A stretch of DNA of 64,000 bases. Source: Picocystis sp. L7 (taxonomy: Eukaryota > Chlorophyta > Picocystophyceae > Picocystales > Picocystaceae). Below are positions 51,728 through 61,950 of this stretch, in pieces. Under the pieces are notes generated by a model, which had not been told where the DNA came from, did not search any database, and saw only the letters and a list, made by a program, of their open reading frames with translations. The position numbers and the translations under genes were made by a program. Position 1 is the first letter of the stretch, and every line of letters begins with the position of its first letter. The stretch is taken from positions 310,001 to 374,000 of the forward strand of contig QXJR01000014.1 in assembly GCA_020975725.1 (NCBI GenBank). The letters are read 5' to 3'.

Positions 51728-52414
51728 TCATAAGCTCTTCGCCATCAACACCATGGCTGGACGGTTCGATATCCAACGGGGAAGCGGAGCGTACGTCTCG
51801 ATTTCCATGTAACCTTCCGTAAGATACATCCCTACCGCTTCTCGGTTGTTCTCACGTACGTGCAGATACAGCTTCCTCCTGTCGGAGAAGTGGACCACAG
51901 CCTCCTCCGCAGCCCTGACCATTCCCTTTCCTATACCTTTCCCACGCATTTTATCCAGAACAGCAACGTTTGATAGGTATGCTGAGTCTTGAGGGGGTTC
52001 GGGAGCGAGTTCCTCCCTAGTGGCATCAAAGAAGGAGATGGCTGCCGTGCCAACCACCTCCTGTGTTTCCTCCAGAATCCCCACTAAAAACACCCCCCCT
52101 CTCGTGCCCTTGTGCTCCTTTGCAAACTCTGTGAGTGCAACTTCTAGGCCACCCATCACTATTTTGATGGGTCGTCCTTCTGGTGTGCCTGCAAAAGCTC
52201 TGCAAAGCAAGTCTCCCGCACCCTCCATCAGTGCCTCCCTCAGAGGCTCCACTCGGAGCAGACCTGCAGCAGACTTCGACGTCCACAAAAAACTCTCGAG
52301 ATCGGAGCAGCTGCTTCCCTGGCATCTCAACTTCCTACACTTTCGTCTTGAAAGCGCGGAACGAGACGGTTTGCCCGCGGTCGGCCGCAAGGCTGGCACG
52401 TGCGACGTCGCCAT
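51728..52414 (-). CDS. GNAT-family N-acetyltransferase, probably plastid
   Basis: 228 aa. The leader MATSHVPALRPTAGKPSRSALSRRKCRK is Ser/Arg/Ala-rich and transit-like. The GNAT core (~85-215) shows VFLVGILEETQEVVGTAAISFF, AYLSNVAVLDKMRGKGIGKGMVRAAEEAV (acetyl-CoA loop R/Q-x-x-G-x-G/A as RGKGIGKG) and LYLHVRENNREAVGMYLTEGYMEIETYAPLP. The pattern is close to plant plastid GNATs, which acetylate protein N-termini and lysines. Substrate not determined. Single exon. Divergent from the zinc-finger gene. Confidence 0.78.
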   Translation of the reverse strand: MATSHVPALRPTAGKPSRSALSRRKCRKLRCQGSSCSDLESFLWTSKSAAGLLRVEPLREALMEGAGDLLCRAFAGTPEGRPIKIVMGGLEVALTEFAKEHKGTRGGVFLVGILEETQEVVGTAAISFFDATREELAPEPPQDSAYLSNVAVLDKMRGKGIGKGMVRAAEEAVVHFSDRRKLYLHVRENNREAVGMYLTEGYMEIETYAPLPRWISNRPAMVLMAKSL

Positions 52415-52779
52415 CTTGGCCGACGTCGGTCCACGCGTTCGTGGGCTTAATTCGTGTCAAGTTAACCCCTCTTGGTTCCTCTAGTGCTTGGATGCAGCGT
52501 GGAGGGTCCATCTCCATATTCCAAAACTCGTGCCATAAAACCGAACTGGGGGAATTCGGTCCAGAATTCGACAGACACCAGCACAAGCCTTTTTCCAGCA
52601 CGGGCCTAAAAATCGTCCCTTTTCGATCCACAACCAAAGCATCCAACCCGACCGTGTCCCTTGTGGACTGTACCCGGACCGGTCGATGGAGTGAAAACGA
52701 AAGTAAACATCCGGTCTCGATCAGAAACGATCCAATCTCATGTTCACTGGTGCGGCAGCCAACAGACACGCCAAGGGCC
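52415..52779. promoter_or_regulatory. Divergent promoter, GNAT / DnaJ-type zinc-finger gene
   Basis: 365 bp. Contains CTTAATTCG (52446-52454) and GTTAACC (52461-52467) in inverted order, 32-53 nt before the GNAT start, close in form to the palindrome at 7170-7189. No gene seen. Confidence 0.4.
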
Positions 52780-53529
52780 ATGGATCCTGAGGAAGCAAAG
52801 CAGCGCGTTCAAGACGTCCTGAAGGTGCGAAAGAGTGATTGAGCGTGTAGGTACGGGCCAGTAGGAAAATGAAGGAAGTGGCGGAAGGTTTCTGACGGGG
52901 AAAATACGATGGCGATGCAGCTCGTGAGCGTCGGTTTGCCTATCTTCGCCTGGTGGAAACACAAGCTCGACCGGCTTGAAGGGAAGCCAAAGAGGAAGCG
53001 CGTGCGATTCCAGAAAGAATACCCAGGATCGGACTTTGGGAAGCCAGGATGGGAGTTCCTTCCGCGGCCCTGCTGGACTTGCGGTGGCCTTGGCCTGTCG
53101 AAACAACAATGCATCTTCTGTGCTGGAATGGGACACATCAGCATGCCAAGGGTCTTGAACCCGATTGTAAATGAAATGCTGGGTCGAAAGAAAAGGCATT
53201 TCATCTGCAAGTGTTTCGTGTGCAGAGGGTATGGCCTGAGGACCTGTCCTGACTGTGATGCATTGTACACCAAAGGGGGTCTCCTCAGGCCCCTTGCGCG
53301 ACCAGATGAAAGCCAACTGGACGAGTGGGGCATGCTGAAGCGACCTGGTTGGGAATCGATCCCCCTTCCTGAAAGGAGAAGAAGGGCAGCACCTGTAGCA
53401 CCGGGTTGGAAGGAAGATGAAGATCCAAGCCTCAAAGTACTAGATTCTGGAAGCACCACGACCTTTTGGGATTCTCCCAACTCCCCGATCAAAAAAGTCG
53501 AAACTCTCGTCCCTGCAAAGAAGAAATAA
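52780..53529 (+). CDS. DnaJ-type Cys-rich zinc-finger protein with short first exon
   Basis: Small protein with CWTCGGLGLSKQQCIFCAGMGHI and CKCFVCRGYGLRTCPDC, Cys-x-x-Cys repeats of the DnaJ central zinc-finger type; such J-domain-less proteins are often plastid assembly or redox chaperones in plants. Proposed exons: 52780-52824 (MDPEEAKQRVQDVLK) and 52921-53529, with a 96-nt GTGCGA...CAG intron keeping frame into LVSVGLPIFAWWKHKLDRLEG. Unspliced, the second exon alone could start at 52909 (MAMQLV). The intron size fits others in the window. 217 aa. The Pro/Asp-rich C-terminus is likely disordered. No obvious transit peptide, so localisation is open. Confidence 0.65.
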
Positions 53530-54395
53530 GCCACCTTGTTCCATAGCTGTACACTGTAAGATAGAAGAGATACAATTTGGTCACGTGTGTCTACCATGAC
53601 GCCCGCGCCACCGTGTGGTTGCTTGGTCTCAACGTTTCGTCGGTCTATTCCAACTTCCAGGATCACCACGACCTCCTTCGCACCCCCCTTCACCGCCCGC
53701 TTCTGCCCTTGCCACGGTTCCGGATGGACTTCCTGACCCGCCTCCACAACCCGTACGTGTCCTTCCAGCCTGGCAGGCCTGGAGGGGATGGACGGTCCTT
53801 CCTGGGTTCACCCCCTTGGACCCTGCCTTGTCGATGGGTGTGGCGGGAAAGGGTCTCCCCAACCGGGTGCTCGGTCCTTCCCAGCCACGAAAAACGGCCC
53901 TCGATTCGCTGCTGGGGCAGAGACCTCCTCCTCGAAGATCGCGATCGTTCCGAAAAGATCTCGATTAAATGGGAAGAGATATCGATGGGGTCCGCGGGCA
54001 CCGACCCCCAACACGTGACGTGGACGTGGCGTAGTGTCGATTTTCAGAGATATGCGTGGGAGCTTCTCAGAGGAATTTTTTGACATGTCGGGTTCACCGA
54101 GGACCTTCCCGCCACCCTTGCTGCACTCGCTCCTGTGGAAGAAGCGCACTCGTGTGCGCGCTCTCCACAGCAGACGCGTGTGGGCGCCGCAAGAAGGTGC
54201 GAGAGAAGCGTCGACCTAAGGGAAGAACGATCCCTTTCGCGAGAATTGTCCAGCGGAGGGGAAGGAGACCAACGCAAGGACGAGTGGCAAGGAAAGGAAG
54301 AGGCGATTGGGGTGGATAATCCTGAGCCTTGGACCAGCTCTTTGACCGACTCTTGTAGGTCTACACCTCGACGCTACTCGAAGTGAGTCCAAGAG
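53530..54395. other. Intergenic region upstream of the F-box-like gene
   Basis: 866 bp. The segment 53930-53990 has CTCGAAGATCGCGATCG, AAAGATCTCGAT and GATATCGATGGGG, words also present in the ClpR 5' flank (7320-7470). Frames crossing it are short. No gene seen. Confidence 0.35.
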
Positions 54396-54809
54396 ATGAA
54401 CTTGGACACGCTTCCACTGGAAATCCTCACCAAAATATGCACCGAGCACGGCCTCGGAGGGCTGGACCTAGCAAGGCTGGACGTAGTGAGCAAATCCATC
54501 CACGGGCGGATGCTCGGAGAAGTGAGCTTCACTGAAGCTGCTGCCCGTAATTTGATGGACAGCACATTTGGATGGCGCACCACGCAACAATTGAGACGCC
54601 AACGTTCCCAGGACAGCTACAAGAAGCTACTGTACGAAGGCACGGACCGGCGTTCCATGCTCGCAACCATGGACCCCAACGTGACCGAGTGGGACATACT
54701 TCGCCGGGAGGTCAGTTGGTCCAAATCTCACCCGCATTCCTCCTTCTGCAATGCAAGACAGATCCAAATGGCAGGCATGAAGGTCAGTGTTAGCCTGCGA
54801 AAGGCTTAG
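54396..54809 (+). CDS. Short F-box-like protein
   Basis: 137 codons. The N-terminus MNLDTLPLEILTKICTEHGLGGLDLARLDVVSKSIHGRML has the F-box pattern (Leu-Pro, Ile/Leu spacing, ARLDVVSK in place of the usual LARVC(K/R)). The following EAAARNLMDSTFGW...QDSYKKLLYEGTDRR resembles the linker of F-box proteins that carry RCC1 or other repeats. The last residues (KVSVSLRKA) follow a possible donor AAG|GTCAGT at 54783, so further exons downstream are possible; I could not find a convincing one. It would act as substrate receptor in SCF ubiquitin ligases. Confidence 0.5.
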   Translation: MNLDTLPLEILTKICTEHGLGGLDLARLDVVSKSIHGRMLGEVSFTEAAARNLMDSTFGWRTTQQLRRQRSQDSYKKLLYEGTDRRSMLATMDPNVTEWDILRREVSWSKSHPHSSFCNARQIQMAGMKVSVSLRKA

Positions 54810-55426
54810 CTAGTTGTTTGTGCATGTAAATATGTGGACCATTTATTGAAACCTTGAGCCAAGGTAAATGCTAAAAGGACAAAGGTTTCTCACAACTTCT
54901 CCCTAGCTCCACATAATGATCACGAACATTCATCCATGTGAGCATACAGTGTTTCACTGCCCTGCATGCAGTATCTTGATTTGCGTACGTGTTTCCTCTT
55001 CGGATGACCCTGGAAGTCACAAGTGCACCACGTCCGTGTTGTACTTATCTATGAAATACTTTGATACCCATCCGTTGGTTTCAATCAAAGAATGGAGGTA
55101 CATGCCTTCTACCCCCAACTCCCTGGAATGTCCAAGAAAATGGTCCACACAGGCGGGTCGCAGGCCCACAGGAAATTCAGTCATCATTGAAGAGTCGCTC
55201 CATGAGCATTGTGTTTTCCTTGATCCCCCCGTGGATGAAACGGATGATGCTAGACAAGGCGCAGCACGACACATCAAGTCTTCTCCGCCAGATGAATCAA
55301 AGTAGAGTATCTCTTGGACTCTTTTCGTTGCCATGGATAGATGTACCGCCAGAGGCTCGGTGACAGCAAATGTCCAGAAGCACACGTGGAACGGGGCTCA
55401 GAAAGCTTGCTCTGATGTACATTCCC
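54810..55426. other. Tail-to-tail intergenic region
   Basis: Between the F-box-like and uL1 genes. Frames 54916-55305 (plus) and 55017-55385 (minus) overlap; neither has a known domain, and splice links to the F-box-like gene were not convincing. Confidence 0.3.
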
Positions 55427-56418
55427 TCATTTCTTCTGTTGCACCAGAGATGGCAACGTTACTGGAATTGCAGTTCCCATTGTGGAAGATACATAGGCAG
55501 CATTCAAGTAACGATTGGCTCCTCCACCCTTGATACCCTTTGGTCTAGCTGCCAGCAATGCATCAACTAAGGCATAGACATTATCCTGGATTTGTACATC
55601 AGAAAATGACAGCTTCCCCACCCCTGCATGAATAAGGCCTCCGCGGTCATTTCTGAATTCAATTTTACCCTTCTTGAGAGCATGAACAGCTCCTTTGACA
55701 TCCTGGGTCACTGTACCCAGCTTGGGGTTAGGCATTAAACCTTTGGGTCCCAGAATTTTGGCTATTTTGGCAAGCTTAGGCATCATATCGGGTGTCGCAA
55801 CACATTTGTCAAAGTCAGGTGATTTACCACTTCGGATCTGTTCGATGAGTTCCTCTCCTCCAATCACATCGGCACCTATATTGTCTGAGGTTGTACTCAT
55901 GGTAAACAAGGCCACACGGACTTGCTTCCCGGTTCCATGAGGCAGTGCTGCCATCCCACGCACCATCTGCGTTTTAGATGGAAAGAGGTTAGATCTAACA
56001 CTCGCGTTCAGCTGCGCCTACATCGATCGCGCACTTGATCGGGCACATACCTGGTCTCCTCGTTTGGGGTCGATACCTAGCTTTACCACCACGTCGAAGG
56101 TTTCGTCAAACTTAGCTTTGGCTTTCGCCTTATCTGCAAGCGTCAGCTTCTTCCGAAAGGACACGAACCATACCCGAAAGCGGCAGTTGTGCTCGTTGAT
56201 CGCCTCGAACGTACCCTGACGGCTTGGATGGCCTGGGAAAGTGGCATCGGTTCTCGAAGTCGTCGTCGTGGTTTCTTCCCCTCTTCGACGACTTTAGGAA
56301 GCGGCAGGACCTCTTCCTCTCTTCGCAGGACTTCCACTTGACCTTCTTGAGTCGCTAATCCACGCAGGATCCCTCTCAAACCCGTCCATGCGCGTCTGTT
56401 GGTGCGCGACACCCGCAT
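55427..56418 (-). CDS. Organellar ribosomal protein uL1 (mitochondrial type)
   Basis: Bacterial-type uL1, part of the L1 stalk of the large ribosomal subunit. Three exons: 56215-56418, 56051-56149, 55427-55966, with introns of 65 nt (GTACGT...AAG) and 84 nt (GTATGT...CAG). Joins restore MPLSQAIQAVR+KLTLADKAKAKAKFDETFDVVVKLGIDPKRGDQ+MVRGMAALPHGTGKQVRV. Core motifs: CVATPDMMPKLAKIAKILGPKGLMPNPKLGTVT and LIHAGVGKLSFSD. The HAGVGK motif and ATPDMM match alpha-proteobacterial/mitochondrial uL1 better than plastid uL1, and the leader RRAWTGLRGILRGLAT looks like a mitochondrial presequence. 280 aa. A plastid location is not fully excluded. Confidence 0.85.
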
Positions 56419-59300
56419 GTCGGGTCTTCTTTCACGTCCAATGCTGAAAGGGTTGCCCGAGTGGCTCTCTTGGACCCTGAAGATGTTTCGGTCCGAGTTA
56501 AGTAATTCTTACGTAGCATGAGGACGGACACGGAGCTGTGACCAAGCTGTCTCTCCCACGACGGAGGGTGATACCATCATGCCGGAACAAGTCGAAACGG
56601 CACAGGGAATAACACGTCTGCCGGCTTGGTGGGATCCTCGTACAATTCCCTACAAGTGCACTTGTGGACAAAGGCCAATGACCGGGTGTTGAAACATCAC
56701 CCGAGTCCATTGAGTAAACAAAGCACCCCCCTTGTCGTTGAAAATGAAGCCCGCTCACAAAAGGCTCAAGCAATGTGTGGCATTGCATTGCGCTTCGGAA
56801 ATTTCGGACATCTCAATCGAGTGCGACATCCCAAGGGTAAGAAGCTCAATCGTGTTTGAAATCAAAAGTCGTCAAGTGAATGCAAGCTATTCGGTGGACA
56901 TATGTAACAATGACGTTCGATAGGGCAAGGCAGCATGTGTACTTACCGCAACTTTCCATGCAATGCTAGTAAAGTTTCACCGTATGGTGATAGTTCTTTG
57001 TCGGGGAATGCACATCGCTCAACTTATCATACGCGCGAAATCTAGGTCAAGGACAAAAGGATGCCAAAACGCTATGATCGCCCTAGAACGGAGCCTTGTC
57101 CTTACTTTGGAATCGTTGCATGGGTTTCGTAAAAACACTCGTCGACTTGAAGCGAGCAATACTTTGAAGAAGTGCACTTAATCGATTCGATTTGTTTCGG
57201 AGATCTCGCGTAGTTCTTGCAACAAATAGGGAATAAGACTAGATGCTTTGATGTGAACGGCGATGTTGAAACTGTGGAGCAAATGTTTCCGAGGTATCAT
57301 TTCAATCTTTTGCGAGGGCAAGTCGACCGATAAACATGCTCCGCCAACGAGAGGAAAGATGGGTCGCACCAATTCGGTGGGAGTCGTCGACAAAGCCTAC
57401 CAAGATGGTTATGACAAGCAACGGAGTGGAGAGGAAATGAGCTGGTTTAGCGTTGCCCTCGCCACCGTGCATGGTTCGAGCACACTAGATGCAATCGAGC
57501 GTGATCCGTTTGTCCATGCATGGCAGAAAACGAAATTGCTTACTAGAAACTAATGATGCATGCTTTGTTCATAGAAGTGCCACTACTCTAGTACCGCTCT
57601 CTCTTTTGTTGATGCAACGAGCGAAGCATCTACATTTTGCTCGTTTGCTTGAAGCACACGTTGGACTCGACACGATGCAAGTTCTTTGTTTGTCAAAAAC
57701 TACCTTTCTTCTCCCGTCGTGCCCCCAAACAAACATCTTGGACGATCGCTTCCAAAAACGTACCTTGGACCAGCTTGTTCCACATGGACTTGCTTCCATT
57801 ACGAAGAACATAGTCTTGCATTCGAAATGTTGGCTCCTCCGTTCGACTCCCATCGCTCTTGCTTTGAAAATTGCTCGAACCCTAGCACGAACAAGCCTTA
57901 CCTTCATTCACCTAGCGTTGGAGTGTTGTCCATCATGTGGCTTACTTTTACAAACTTTTTCTTTGCTTTCGACATTGGGTTCTCGCAACCATGTGAGGAG
58001 AGCTTGTCCCTAGCGCCTCTACAAAGACCGTGGTGGTCCCCCTCATAGTTGAAGCACTCAAAGCGGGCCCAAGGGCCGCTCTTTGGAATTGGAAGGAGGG
58101 TGGAGGAATGTGGGAAGTCCTCCCGAATGGCCGCTTTGCGCACCATCACGTGAGCCATCCAAAGGAAGGGCACCCTACCCTCCATATAAGAAGGGAACCA
58201 CTTCATTGAACGATTGTGCCCTCTAGCCCCTACACGGAGACAAATGGGTCCTTCACACGTCAAGTCCAAAAACTAGTCAAAGGGACCCATGCACGGTACT
58301 TTAAAAGCGCAAGCCAATGCCATTCACAAGAGGAAAGAAGTTCCCTGAGTTTGTCATGCACGAGCGGACTATCGCACCAGTAGTTCACACTAGAATGGTG
58401 CTAAACAATCGGCGGCAAACAAGGGGGTAAAGGTCAAAAAGGTTGCAAAGAAGAAGAAAGATCCGGCAACATTGTTCCAACCTCAATACATTGACGTATT
58501 ATCTAGGATACATTGGCGATGAAATCCGGTCTTTGTAGCGTTCGATGCATGCACAAGTGTGAGCGATTGCAAATTTTTGCCAAGCCTTCTCTTGTGGCTC
58601 TACGCAGGCCATCCTGTCAAAAGACACCACCTTCCATGATTTCCAATTCTTTGAACTTGGTCGATAAGTTCTTTGTGATGTCCGTGCTAAAGCGCATCTC
58701 TCGTAAGATCTTTGGCATGGACTACATACCATCCTATTTTACAACCCAACCATGGTTTTGACTAAAATGTGTACTTAAAGCCTTGTTTGCCACAATCAAA
58801 TTCGTTGGACTTTGTCGTGGGCTTTGAAACAATGCCGTCCATCGTCCTTTACGTTCACGATGGTCAAAAGAAGGACACCAACATGCCATGTGCGAAAGTT
58901 CTCCAAGAATCAGAAAACGTGGCTGGTCCGCTTACGTAGTGTGGAAAACACGACCAAGACACCCTACCAAGTTGGCAGAAGGACAAGTAGAAGTTGACTT
59001 GTGTCAATCTTGTTCCAATAGCAACGCCGTAGAGGTAAGGGAAACGTCGAAGTATTGCGGAGGATATGTATGGGGCAAATGCGCAAGAGCGACCAAGGCA
59101 ACCACCGGAGGGGACGGTGCTTGGTACAAAGTAGAGTTTGTGAAGGTTACATTACAAGGAGCAAGCCCAACCAAACCCTTTGCAATGGTGATTACTTGGC
59201 GAATGTTTTACGCTCCATTCATTCCAGCACAGTCAGGAGAAACACAGCATGAAATGACATGCAAATCAAAGAAGCTTTAGCAAGAAACCACACAAGGCAC
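56419..59300. other. 2.9 kb without a recognisable gene
   Basis: Largest empty stretch in the window. Frames are short and mixed (the largest, 57489-58013 plus, has no domain). Composition is AT-richer than neighbouring genes, with patchy, direction-mixed coding-like bits, as expected of old decayed repeats. No inverted termini, transposase motifs or tRNA found. Confidence 0.4.
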
Positions 59301-60602
59301 CTACTGGCATTGGGGGGAAGCCATCCAAATCTGATACCGAGGAAATCCAACTATTGTCTCACAGGTCAAAGTCAATGACTGGATCGGAACCAGTGGTTGA
59401 AACCAGCCAGATGCACCATCTGTGTCTCTTCCATTACCAGACAATCTACTGATGGCAGGTTGCCAAACTGGTAGATCATCTGCGTTGGCATAGTTGAAGC
59501 TGGATTGATACCCCAACTCATCAGAAGTAAGCAAATCCCCACCCTCATTGGTAGCACGAAGCCTGACATTTTCAGCATCAACGTCACCTAAGGCAAACCC
59601 AAAACCAGGAGTGGTGGGCTCGTCAAATGTGAAGACAATGTCTCTATTTGCTGATGCACAAAAAACGCTTGCAAAAACAGAGTTGGCAGAAGTCCCATAC
59701 ACTGCTGCAAAGGGGGTGCCAGCAAGCCTTGCTACGGTGTCCACTACTCTATTCACCGCACCATCCGAGGTCCACACACCAGAAAATGACAGCTCTGCTT
59801 GCACTGCAGACCCGAATGTCCCCGCAGTATTGCTCCCTCCCTGAAAAGCAAAAGTGCCGTACGAGGTTGTTGCTGTGCAACAAGTTGGATTGCCTTCGTC
59901 AAGGAAACACAACTCATCCTCTGCACAAAAATCTTCGGTACATACTGGTGGTTCTGGCTCTGGCTCTGGCTCTGGCTCGGGTTCTGGTTCTGGATCAGGC
60001 TGTGGTTCTGGTTCCGGCTCTGGATCAGGCTGTGGTTCTGGTTCAGGCTCTGGCTCTGGCTCGGGTTCTGGCACTGGTTCAGGCGTTGGCTGTGGTTCTG
60101 GCTCAGGTTCTGGCTCTGGCTCGGGTTCTGGTTCTGGATCAGGCTGTGGTTCTGGTTCAGGCTCTGGATCAGGCGTTGGCTGTGGCTCTGGCGCGGGCTC
60201 GGGTTCTGGCGTGGGTTCAGGGCGCAATTCTTCCTCCTCACAAACAACGCAGGACCTAAGATCGACCGCTGGTCCAGGAAACAAAAATCTCTCATCGTTT
60301 TGGAAGATGCATGCGCATCTCCTCCGGAGCTGTGTGGCTGTTCCTTGCACGTTTTCGTTGGGGCTGTTGCATGCACAACGCCGAACAGTCGTTCCTTGCG
60401 TGCATCGAGGGCTCGTGAGGCGGTACGTGCCAGTCAAGTCTGGGACGACTTCCTCCCTCGCACACAATCGCGTAACCTCGGCACCTTGATCTGTCCTGAT
60501 CGTCTTCCATTCCGTTGCACCGGCTTCGCTTTCTTGCGCCGAGGGTCCCCACTGCGCGGCTACGACGGCGAGCAACACGATCCCTCCGCGCAGGCCGAGC
60601 AT
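59301..60602 (-). CDS. Secreted protein with Pro-Glu repeat linker
   Basis: 433 aa. Signal peptide [23 protein letters not shown] (cleavage around 20-24). A Cys-rich N-terminal domain follows (~45-121: [45 protein letters not shown]), then ~45 consecutive Pro-X dipeptides (X mostly Glu, some Asp, Gln, Thr) at ~128-217. Next are a small Cys motif ([23 protein letters not shown]) and a ~190-residue beta-rich C-terminal domain ([12 protein letters not shown]...[23 protein letters not shown]...[16 protein letters not shown]). That C-terminal domain resembles secreted adhesin or PEP-CTERM-like beta-sandwiches, without a membrane anchor. Probably a cell-wall or extracellular-matrix protein; no named family recognised. 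Confidence 0.75.
   Translation of the reverse strand: MLGLRGGIVLLAVVAAQWGPSAQESEAGATEWKTIRTDQGAEVTRLCAREEVVPDLTGTYRLTSPRCTQGTTVRRCACNSPNENVQGTATQLRRRCACIFQNDERFLFPGPAVDLRSCVVCEEEELRPEPTPEPEPAPEPQPTPDPEPEPEPQPDPEPEPEPEPEPEPEPQPTPEPVPEPEPEPEPEPEPQPDPEPEPEPQPDPEPEPEPEPEPEPEPPVCTEDFCAEDELCFLDEGNPTCCTATTSYGTFAFQGGSNTAGTFGSAVQAELSFSGVWTSDGAVNRVVDTVARLAGTPFAAVYGTSANSVFASVFCASANRDIVFTFDEPTTPGFGFALGDVDAENVRLRATNEGGDLLTSDELGYQSSFNYANADDLPVWQPAISRLSGNGRDTDGASGWFQPLVPIQSLTLTCETIVGFPRYQIWMASPQCQ
59949..60224. repeat. Hexamer-based minisatellite encoding the Pro-Glu linker
   Basis: About 276 bp of CCAGAG/CCAGAA-type units (seen on the plus strand as GGCTCTGGTTCTGG) with higher-order blocks ending in CAG-CCT-GAT. 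Antisense translation gives a Gly-Ser repeat, which is a shadow. Likely to vary in length between strains by slippage. Confidence 0.8.
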
Positions 60603-61950
60603 GACGACGCAATCCTAGGACAATGGACAACGGTTCTGTGGCACAAGGTCGATCCATCGCTTTTTCTCCTTCGCATGTTTCGGTAACGCGCGCACCATTC
60701 ATCTGTCTCCACTCCCGATGGTGGTACGTGTCGAACACGTCATCCGGAATCGGGACGTTGGACCGACCCTACCCACCCACCTCAGCCGAATGGACACCCA
60801 CCCAGGTACACCCCATTAGTCCGGGGATGGGTTTCGGTTTCACCCGGGAAGATACCAGGGTCGTTCGGGTTGTACGGGGCATCCTCTTACAAGGTTGGAT
60901 CGGAAGGGGGTACATTTCCTGGTACCACTCCGATCCCTCGAGTGTCACGTTCCGTGGTGTACACGTTGTGTTTCGATACGACACGTCAATCAGGGATCGT
61001 CGAGGCGATCTGGTGGACCTGATGGGACGGATCACTCCAGCACGAATCGTAACACGATGGAAGCTTGCACTTGGACACGAGGCGATGGACTCGTGGTGCT
61101 CCTGGCGACGGATTTCCACCCAGGTTCGAAACTTCATGCGTTTCGTAGGAAGCCAGGTCGCGAGAACATTCCATCCGGCGTAGGGAATGCTGCCTCGTCT
61201 CGGCCTCGCTCGTGGTCGCGTCGTTCGACCGCTTGTCATACGGAATGGTGCGTTTCTGGCCAAGAGATGCAGGTGCGACGGCGAAGGTTTCGAACCCCCC
61301 CTCTAGGAGAAAGAACTCCCTCGTGTCGAAATGCACACCTAGGTAGACGTTGGGCCGGCTTCACTCCACCTAGTAGGTGGGTGGGTACACCCCTCTCACC
61401 GAGGTTGTGAATCCTGTTGTGACCCGCAGCAGGGATCGGCTGTGGCTCCCCGGGTTCACCGGATCGATCGACCGGGGCCGTCCGGTCCAGACCGGAGGTT
61501 TGATAAGGGCAGCTTCGGTTCGAAAGGGAGATTCTCCCAATGGTTCGTCCTGGATCGATGGACGTGGACGTGTGGTCCACAATGGCCGACATGCCACGTG
61601 CTTGGACGCTTCCAAGGCGCCATCCTGCTGCGCACGAAGCGCTCGTGCTCGTGCCCAGACGGTCGCACGTCCCCTTCACGACACGTGCAAGAATCCAAGC
61701 CGAACCGTTTCTTCTCGCCTGCGTCCTGGATGGAGCTAGGCCTGGAGACGCCGTTCCTGCCGCGATGCGCGTTCCTCTCGTCCTCTCGACTCGACGCGAC
61801 CGCTTCCATCCTCTCTCTTTCGTCCCGAGGTTCCTTGCACGACCTTTGTCTGCTCCGCGCTTGTCTCTTCCGAGCTGTAAGCAGGTGAACCGACGCACTG
61901 GTGGCAGCCATTCCGGTTTCGCGCGGACACCGGCCGGCGCGCACGTGAGG
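60603..61950. promoter_or_regulatory. Divergent intergenic region, secreted protein / allantoate amidohydrolase
   Basis: 1.35 kb between outward-facing starts. Contains CCCGGGTTCACCGGATCGATCG near 61437 and GGTTCGAAAGGG near 61510 (reverse of CCCTTTCGAACC), words shared with other 5' flanks. The plus-strand frame running into the next gene from 61540 is not taken as coding. No gene seen. Confidence 0.35.

Noticed and set aside
54916-55385. Overlapping frames on both strands between the F-box-like and uL1 genes
   Set aside because: Neither has a domain. I could not show that the plus frame is a further exon of the F-box-like gene.
56440-56520. tRNA-Ser/Leu-like D-arm (GGGTTGCCCGAGTGG)
   Set aside because: No matching T-arm or acceptor stem downstream at a suitable distance.
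57263-58013. Possible transposase remnants
   Set aside because: Short frames with no recognisable catalytic motif or terminal repeats; insufficient to name any element.
59854-60489. Gly-Ser repeat protein on the plus strand
   Set aside because: Exact antisense of the Pro-Glu minisatellite in the secreted-protein gene, which has a signal peptide and structured ends on the minus strand.
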